This document shows positions 6,469 through 11,515 of a stretch of 11,515 bases of DNA, in pieces. This DNA is from Candidatus Aminicenantota bacterium. Its GTDB lineage: Bacteria; Acidobacteriota; Aminicenantia; Aminicenantales; UBA4085. The notes under the pieces were generated by a model that worked only from the letters and a program-made list of their open reading frames with translations, ran no database searches and was not told where the DNA came from. A program made the position numbers and the translations under genes. The DNA lies in the NCBI GenBank assembly GCA_003154255.1, contig PMCY01000147.1, positions 1 to 11,515 on the forward strand. The letters are read 5' to 3'. Position 1 is the first letter of the stretch; each line of letters opens with the position of its first letter.

Positions 6469-6506
6469 CCGCGCGTAAATAAACATCTACTTGGAGGGAG
6501 GTCTTC

Positions 6507-6743
6507 ATGGGCAAATATCTCGCGATCTTCGGCGGCCTGGTGGCCATCGTCGGCGGCGGCGTTCTCGGCGCGCTGGTTTGGCGGCATGAATTCGTCATGC
6601 TGATCAAGGGCTGCATCCCTCCCTTTCTCTTTTTCGGCGGTCTGATCGCCCTCATCGCCGGGGTCAGCAGCATCAAGGACGCCCAGCGGACGAAGAAGCT
6701 CGAGGCCGAAGCCAAAGACGAGAAACCCGCGGACAAAGCCTGA
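6507..6743 (+). CDS. Small two-helix membrane protein, unknown function
   Basis: This is a 78-residue protein I do not recognise. Residues 4-25 are a Gly/Val/Ile-rich first helix (KYLAIFGGLVAIVGGG and onward). A short loop WRHEFVMLIKG follows, then a second helix at about 36-55 (CIPPFLFFGGLIALIAG). The C-terminal 22 residues are highly charged (KDAQRTKKLEAEAKDEKPADKA) and would be cytoplasmic, with both ends inside. There are no catalytic motifs. The very strong ribosome binding site GGAGGGAGG (6493-6501) ends five bases before the ATG, implying high expression compared with the following genes, which lack one. It is the first gene of a cluster with the NTF2-like protein and the giant histidine kinase, so it may help localise or tune that sensor. 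That role is inference from context only. Confidence 0.8.
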   Translation: MGKYLAIFGGLVAIVGGGVLGALVWRHEFVMLIKGCIPPFLFFGGLIALIAGVSSIKDAQRTKKLEAEAKDEKPADKA

Positions 6744-6774
6744 ACCTACGCTTCGCTTGGTTCAACTCGGCTTT
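6741..6774 (+). promoter_or_regulatory. Hairpin spanning the stop codon and putative TTG start
   Basis: TGAACC (6741-6746) pairs with GGTTCA (6759-6764) around a 12-nt loop. The flanking AAAGCC (6735-6740) can pair with GGCTTT (6769-6774) after a 4-nt bulge. The stem includes the TGA of the 78-residue protein gene, and the TTG at 6757 sits at its edge. A ribosome ending the first gene would open it, which would suit coupled translation. Only three T residues follow, so it is a poor terminator. Confidence 0.35.
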
Positions 6775-7188
6775 GGTCTGATCGCGGCTTTTTTATCGTT
6801 CTACTCCACCATCCCCCGGACGGTGGAGCGCGCGTTCCTCGAGAACAACCCGGCGGTGCTGGCCGCATTGTTCTCGAGGGACGCCCCTCTGCTCATCTCG
6901 CTCCCTGAACCTGTGGCTTTTTCCGACATGGTCACGGACGAGCAGGCCTATTGGATTTTCGAACGGCTGTTCCGGTCCTTCCGGACAACCGAATTCTTCC
7001 CCGAATCGGACCGTCCGCCGGCCTTTGCCCGGGGCGCTTTCATCATCAAGAGCCGCTGGGCTCTGATCGATCCATCGACGAGTTCGCCCTGGGTCCTCCA
7101 GGTCTTCCTCCACATCCGGCCCGGCGCGTCTCCCCACCGTAAAAAGCCGCTTTGGGCCATCACCGAGATCAAGGCCGAAAAAATCTGA
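6757..7188 (+). CDS. NTF2-like (DUF4783-like) small protein, start uncertain
   Basis: This protein of about 143 residues resembles the NTF2-like/DUF4783 pattern: a helix with a 'how often do we do this' repeat feel, VERAFLENNPAVLAALFSRD (23-42), then a strand with LISLPEP, a second helix TDEQAYWIFERLFRSF (about 60-75), and strands ending WVLQVFLHIRPG and LWAITEIKAEKI. NTF2-like domains usually bind small ligands or act as protein adaptors. A short hydrophobic N-terminus (LGFGLIAAFLSFYS, 4-17) could be an export signal or anchor. The only reasonable start is TTG at 6757, 13 bp after the preceding stop and without a Shine-Dalgarno sequence; the first in-frame ATG is residue 58 and would remove much of the fold. 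It ends three bases before the kinase start. The assignment rests on pattern recognition, not on an invariant motif. Confidence 0.62.
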   Translation: MVQLGFGLIAAFLSFYSTIPRTVERAFLENNPAVLAALFSRDAPLLISLPEPVAFSDMVTDEQAYWIFERLFRSFRTTEFFPESDRPPAFARGAFIIKSRWALIDPSTSSPWVLQVFLHIRPGASPHRKKPLWAITEIKAEKI

Positions 7189-7191
7189 GCC

Positions 7192-10100
7192 ATGGCCCCT
7201 GGACGGCGACGCCGGAAATGGACCGCGGTCGCGGGATTGGCCGGCGCGGCGGTGATCGTTTTCGGAGTTTCCTTTCTGCATTGGCCTTTCTTTCCCTCCG
7301 ATAACCCTGACCGCAGCCTGCGGCGCCTGCGCCATACGGCCGCCGGCATCAAGGACGAATTCGCCGCCCTTTCCCGACACCAGGAAGAACTGCTGGCCCG
7401 CCTGGCCGCCCGCCCCCTTCCGGCCGACGCCAAGCGTCGATTCGAGCGGCTGCAGAGCCTGAACCTCGATGTCGATATCGAGGGCGCCGCCTTCACCGAC
7501 GAGACGGGCCGTCCGACGCTTTGGCTTGGCAACGCCCTGGATCTCGAGGATGTCATCGCCGTTCCGTTGGCGGCGGGGACCGCTCCGCACCAACGCCTGG
7601 TGCGCTCCAAGGCCTCGGCCTATCTCGTCGGCTTGAGCCGGCGGGATGGCGGAGGGTTCGCCGCGGTGTACCGGCGCCTGTCCTTCACGCCGCCGTTAAA
7701 GTCACCCTATCTTGCCGAATATCGTTTTCTGAGCGGGAAATTCCCGGCCAATGTCGACCTGAATTTCTATGATTTCCGCGATCCGATGGACGACCTGGAG
7801 CGCTTCTTTTCGCGCAACAAGGACGAATTCATCGGCCAGGAACAACCCCGGGGGCGTATCCAGCAGATCTTTTTTCCTTTGCGTGACGCCACTCTCCGGA
7901 TCAACGCCACGATCAAGCTCAGCTCCCCGGCTCCGGACTCCGTTCTGCGAGGCCGCGAGGACGCTTTCCGCCTGGCCGCGTATCTTCTTCTTTTGGCCGC
8001 TCTGGTTCTGGCGGGGGTCCGGATACTGGTTCTGACCGGCGGCCTGCGTCGGGCCTCAACCCCCGAGTGGGCCGGCTTTTTGGCGGTCCTGTCGGCCGCC
8101 CGGCTGGTGCTGATTCCATTGGGACGGTTGGAGTCCGTTGGGAGCCTTTCCATCGTCTCGCCGGCCTGGGCCGGCTTCCGGTCGATCCTCGAGCTGACTC
8201 GTTCACCCGCCGAATTCTTCGCCACCGCGCTCATCTTTTTTTTGATGGTCATGGCCGTCGCGGTTCGCTTGCAAGTCCGTCCCATTTCCCCGGCCCCGGG
8301 CCCGCGTCCGCTCCCCCGCCGTTTGGGACTCACGGTGTCACTGGCCGCTTCCGTCGCCGCCTATCCCCTGTTCCACGCCTTGACCGCTCATCTTGTCCAT
8401 CATTCCAACATCAACCTCCTCGACTTCTCGCTCCAACCGTCTTTCATAGTTCTTCAGCTGGCACTGCTCCTCGTCTGGCTGGGCGCAGTCGTATTGCAGA
8501 TCCTGGCCTTGAGGCGGGCCCGCCTCGAAGGGCCTTCGTTCCTCTTTCCGTTATTCGTTCTGGCCGCCCTGGAAATCGCCGCTCTCGTTTTCTTCGGCCG
8601 ACGCAACGCCGGACTCTTCTTGCTTCAGGCCCTGGCTCTCGGCTCCCTGGCCTGGGCCTCGGGCCTTCGCCGGATCAACCGCCGCCAGGCCGGCATCGTG
8701 GCCGCGATCCTGGCCCAGGCGATTTTCCTCTATGCCAGCCAGGCGACGGCCACCGCGACCCGAAGCCGCATGCTGGCCTCGACGTTTCTTCGGAACAACA
8801 TTCAATCCCTGGAGCCATGGGCCCGCTTCCTTGTGGATGAGTCGGTCCCCGTCCTCGATCGGAACGCCAAATCCATCGGCGCGTTCTTCCGCCGCCCTGA
8901 AACCAACCGCAACCTGGCCCGGGAACTCTGGAACAAGACGCTTCTGGCTAAATTCAACTGGTATTCCAGCCTGGAAATCACTACGCCGGAGGGCGGCATC
9001 CTATCCCGTTTTTCGCTGAACATCCCCAAGATTTTCCGACCTGCCGCCGGGCCCGGATCATCCGACCAGTGGTCCGTGTCCCGGGTCTCGGTACCGTTCA
9101 TGGGCAAGGAAAGGGAATTTCTGGTCGCGGTCAAGGATTGGCCGGAAAACGGGGATCCCGGCGGCCGGGCCATCCTGACGCTTTCGCTCGATCCTGAGAT
9201 GCTCTCCTTCCTCTACTCGGCCAATCCTTATTTCGAGCTGCTCCGGGTTAATACCATTCCTTCGCTGAACGCCTTCGATCTCCGTTTCGCCGTTTTCGAC
9301 CGGGACGGCCTGCTTCTCTTTAATCCCTTCAAGATGGCCTCAGGCCTGCCCGCCGGCCTGAGGCGGAACGATACGCCTCCCGATCCCGAAGGAAGCTGGT
9401 GGCCCCATCAAGACAAAGGCCGCCGCTTTGACCTCTTCGCCTTCTCTTCGGAGAACCGGGTCTTTGCCGTCTTCGTCCCCCTCCGCAGCTGGCGGGCCCA
9501 CGCCGTCGGCGTCATCAAGCTGGTCCTGCTTTACGGCCTGGCCCTGGGGATCCCGCTCCTCGGCCGAGCCTTCTTCAGCGCGCGGCGCAAGGGGCGGCCG
9601 CCGTTGTGGTCGTTCTCCGATCGCGTCTTTCTGTCCTTCCTGATCGTGGCCCTTGTCCCGCTTCTGATGTTTACCGTCTTTTCGCGGAGCTTCTTCGCCC
9701 GTATCTTCGCCCAGCAATTCGTGGAGAAAGCGGAGATCCACGCCGACCTGGCTCGCGGCGTCATGGACGATTACCTTTCCCTTCAGGGAGGCGAGCCGGG
9801 CGGGCCGACGACTCCCCCCGAGGACCTGGTCCTCCTGCTCTCCAATACGATCGGCAACGATGTCAATCTTTACCGCGACGGCCGACTGGCGGCTTCCAGC
9901 CGCAGGGAATTTTTCGACGCGGGCATTCTCCCCGATCTTTTGGACGGCGAGGTCTATTACCGGCTGCGGGAGATGAACGACCCCTTTGACGCCCAGGAGC
10001 GCCGCATCGGGCTGTTCACCCTGCGCACTCTGACCGTCCCTTATACGGGGATGGGGGCACGCTATTTTCTATCGCTGCCTTTCCCCTTCGAACGCCAGGA

Positions 10101-11043
10101 CATCGCCTATGCCGGCCAAGAGCTCATTGAGTTCCTGGTCTTCATCTCCGTGTTCTTCATTGCCGTCGTGCTTCTCCTGGCCCGGGGAATCGGGGCGAGC
10201 ATCGTCACGCCCGTCCGGCGGCTTCTGGCCGGCACCCGCGAGGCCACCCTGGGCAACCTGGAGATCGAGCTGGTCTACGACCACCGCGACGAGATGAAGA
10301 CGCTCGTCGATGGTTTTAACGCAATGATCCGAAGCCTCAAGGAACATCAGCAGGAGCTGGCCGAGCTGGGTAAAAAAGCTGCCTGGGCGGAGATGGCCCG
10401 CAAAGTCGCCCATGAAATTAAAAATCCCCTGACTCCCATCCAGCTTTCCGCCGAGCATATCCTGCGCGTCTTCGAGGACGGCCGCGGCGATTTCGAAGCG
10501 GCCTTGCGTGAATCGATTTCCTACATTGTCAGCGAGGTGGAGAATCTCCGCCGCATCGCCCAGGAATTCTTGGAGCTTTCCCGCGAGCCGCTCCCCCGCC
10601 GCGAACCATTCGGGCTGGACGATCTGGTCCGCGAAACCGTCGAACCCTACCGCAAGCTCCTGGCCGAGCGCATCGTCATCAGCGAAGACTACGAAGGATC
10701 CGCATACACGCTGACCGGCGACCGGGCCAAGCTGAAGATCGCCCTGCGCAATCTCCTGACCAACGCCATCGAATCGATCCACGGCCGCGGCGAAATCCGG
10801 GTCCGCGTCGAAGGCCGGCCGGACGAATTGTCTCTCTCCATCGTCGACACGGGCGAGGGTATGGAGCGCGGCGTCCTGGAGCGGGTCTTCGAGCCGTACT
10901 TTTCGACCAAAGACGCCGGGACGGGACTGGGTTTGCCGATCGCCAAAAAGATCGTCGAAGACCACGGAGGAATCATCCAGGTCGCCAGCCGTCCCGGCCA
11001 AGGGACGTCGATCATCCTGCGCTGGCCGCGGGGCCGAAACTAG
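7192..11043 (+). CDS. Very large NtrY-like membrane sensor histidine kinase
   Basis: This 1283-residue inner-membrane kinase would sense an extracytoplasmic or membrane signal and pass phosphate to a partner regulator not seen here. By eye there are about 12 helices: one at 10-31, a block of eight at about 258-520, two at about 771-791 and 811-832, and one at about 978-998. This leaves three large outside segments (about 32-257, 523-770 and 833-976). The third has a Cache-like look (DVNLYRDGRLAASSRREFF). HAMP is at about 998-1052. The H-box VAHEIKNPLTPIQLSAE places phosphorylated His at 1074 and is typical of NtrY. The ATP-binding domain has N1187 and N1191 (NLLTNA), DTGEGM at 1219-1224, FEPYFSTK at 1233-1240 and GTGLGL at 1243-1248, so it looks catalytically complete. 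The usual NtrY protein is about 700-750 residues, much shorter. The ATG at 7192 is three bases after the previous stop with no clear Shine-Dalgarno sequence, suggesting coupling. Confidence 0.9.
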   Translation: MAPGRRRRKWTAVAGLAGAAVIVFGVSFLHWPFFPSDNPDRSLRRLRHTAAGIKDEFAALSRHQEELLARLAARPLPADAKRRFERLQSLNLDVDIEGAAFTDETGRPTLWLGNALDLEDVIAVPLAAGTAPHQRLVRSKASAYLVGLSRRDGGGFAAVYRRLSFTPPLKSPYLAEYRFLSGKFPANVDLNFYDFRDPMDDLERFFSRNKDEFIGQEQPRGRIQQIFFPLRDATLRINATIKLSSPAPDSVLRGREDAFRLAAYLLLLAALVLAGVRILVLTGGLRRASTPEWAGFLAVLSAARLVLIPLGRLESVGSLSIVSPAWAGFRSILELTRSPAEFFATALIFFLMVMAVAVRLQVRPISPAPGPRPLPRRLGLTVSLAASVAAYPLFHALTAHLVHHSNINLLDFSLQPSFIVLQLALLLVWLGAVVLQILALRRARLEGPSFLFPLFVLAALEIAALVFFGRRNAGLFLLQALALGSLAWASGLRRINRRQAGIVAAILAQAIFLYASQATATATRSRMLASTFLRNNIQSLEPWARFLVDESVPVLDRNAKSIGAFFRRPETNRNLARELWNKTLLAKFNWYSSLEITTPEGGILSRFSLNIPKIFRPAAGPGSSDQWSVSRVSVPFMGKEREFLVAVKDWPENGDPGGRAILTLSLDPEMLSFLYSANPYFELLRVNTIPSLNAFDLRFAVFDRDGLLLFNPFKMASGLPAGLRRNDTPPDPEGSWWPHQDKGRRFDLFAFSSENRVFAVFVPLRSWRAHAVGVIKLVLLYGLALGIPLLGRAFFSARRKGRPPLWSFSDRVFLSFLIVALVPLLMFTVFSRSFFARIFAQQFVEKAEIHADLARGVMDDYLSLQGGEPGGPTTPPEDLVLLLSNTIGNDVNLYRDGRLAASSRREFFDAGILPDLLDGEVYYRLREMNDPFDAQERRIGLFTLRTLTVPYTGMGARYFLSLPFPFERQDIAYAGQELIEFLVFISVFFIAVVLLLARGIGASIVTPVRRLLAGTREATLGNLEIELVYDHRDEMKTLVDGFNAMIRSLKEHQQELAELGKKAAWAEMARKVAHEIKNPLTPIQLSAEHILRVFEDGRGDFEAALRESISYIVSEVENLRRIAQEFLELSREPLPRREPFGLDDLVRETVEPYRKLLAERIVISEDYEGSAYTLTGDRAKLKIALRNLLTNAIESIHGRGEIRVRVEGRPDELSLSIVDTGEGMERGVLERVFEPYFSTKDAGTGLGLPIAKKIVEDHGGIIQVASRPGQGTSIILRWPRGRN

Positions 11044-11075
11044 AAATTTTCCGGAATCTGTGGAAGAATACCGCC

Positions 11076-11515
11076 ATGAACAAAACCCTCGTCGCCTATT
11101 TCAGCCGCACCGGAAACACGCGCAGGGTGGCGGAAGCCATCTACGGCGCGCTGGACGGCGAGAAAGACATCCGGACTATCGATCAAGTCGCGTCTTTCGA
11201 GGCCTACGATTTTATTTTCGTGGGTTTTCCCGTCCAGATGCACAGCGTACCCTTTCCGGTGGAACAGTTCATCAAATCGATCCCGCCCCGCAAAAAAACC
11301 GCCTTTTTCTGCACCCACGGCTCATTGCCGGGACACCGGCTCTCGCGGGAGGCCATCGAATACGCGGTCGTCCTGGCCACCCAGGCCAGGGTCCTGGGCA
11401 CGTTCTGCACCAGGGGCAAGCTGTCCGTCCAAGCCCTCGATACGCTTGGCAAGTCCCCTGAACACCAAGAATGGACGGAGATGAGCGCTTCGGCCGGGAC
11501 GCACCCCGACGCCGG
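11076..11515 (+). CDS. Flavodoxin family protein, C-terminus beyond window edge
   Basis: The 146 visible residues form a flavodoxin fold, a small FMN-binding electron carrier or electron-transfer partner. The FMN phosphate loop is SRTGNT (10-15), directly after the first strand (KTLVAYF). The second strand and loop read YDFIFVGFPVQMHSVPFP (44-61). The third strand is KKTAFFCTHGSLPG (73-86), with the CTHG turn found near FMN in this family. GTFCTRGKLS (108-117) and THPDA (142-146) match late flavodoxin-family positions. The frame is open to the last base, so the C-terminus is missing. GGAAG lies nine bases before the ATG. It starts 32 bp after the kinase stop with no visible promoter, so it is probably in the same transcript. 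It lacks the long insertion of classical long-chain flavodoxins in the part seen, but the family name beyond flavodoxin is not settled. Confidence 0.85.
   Translation, partial: MNKTLVAYFSRTGNTRRVAEAIYGALDGEKDIRTIDQVASFEAYDFIFVGFPVQMHSVPFPVEQFIKSIPPRKKTAFFCTHGSLPGHRLSREAIEYAVVLATQARVLGTFCTRGKLSVQALDTLGKSPEHQEWTEMSASAGTHPDA

Noticed and set aside
10069..11001. 310-residue open frame on the minus strand inside the kinase gene
   Set aside because: It is antisense to the strongly conserved HAMP, HisKA and ATPase motifs; long antisense frames are expected at this GC content.

Overview
The window is GC-rich bacterial DNA, densely packed with genes on both strands. It holds ten protein genes (one cut by each window edge), one tRNA gene and a few readable promoters. 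I see no phage gene, insertion sequence, CRISPR array or obvious foreign island. Several genes suggest a redox-flexible, possibly anaerobic, double-membraned bacterium: a ferredoxin-type DUF362 protein, a flavodoxin, an FMN nitroreductase and an NtrY-type kinase with large extracytoplasmic parts. The gene style recalls Aminicenantes/Acidobacteriota-like genomes, but that is only an impression and the sequence does not prove it.

Layout. Positions 1-977 (minus) encode the N-terminal 325 residues of a P2A-type cation (Ca2+-like) ATPase, cut just before its phosphorylation motif. A 137-bp divergent promoter region separates it from a TM1586-type nitroreductase (1115-1906, plus). That protein looks like two nitroreductase half-domains in one chain. 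Next is tRNA-Pro(CGG) at 1944-2021, whose -35 box overlaps the nitroreductase stop codon. An MFS exporter (2065-3321) follows. Its ribosome binding site lies in the 3' arm of a hairpin just after the tRNA.

Convergent with the exporter, 12 bp away, is a minus-strand operon read from 6313 down to 3334: a class V PLP aminotransferase, a DUF362 protein with two 4Fe-4S motifs, and a PIG-L family deacetylase. Both junctions are 4-bp ATGA overlaps and neither downstream start has a clear Shine-Dalgarno sequence, so the three are probably translationally coupled. This is the best candidate here for an undescribed pathway.

From a divergent promoter region at 6314-6506 a plus-strand cluster runs to the right edge. 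It contains a 78-residue two-helix membrane protein, an NTF2-like (DUF4783-like) protein with a probable TTG start, a 1283-residue NtrY-like histidine kinase with about 12 membrane helices and three extracytoplasmic segments, and the start of a flavodoxin gene. Gaps are 13, 3 and 32 bp, so they are probably one transcript. No response regulator is visible in the window.
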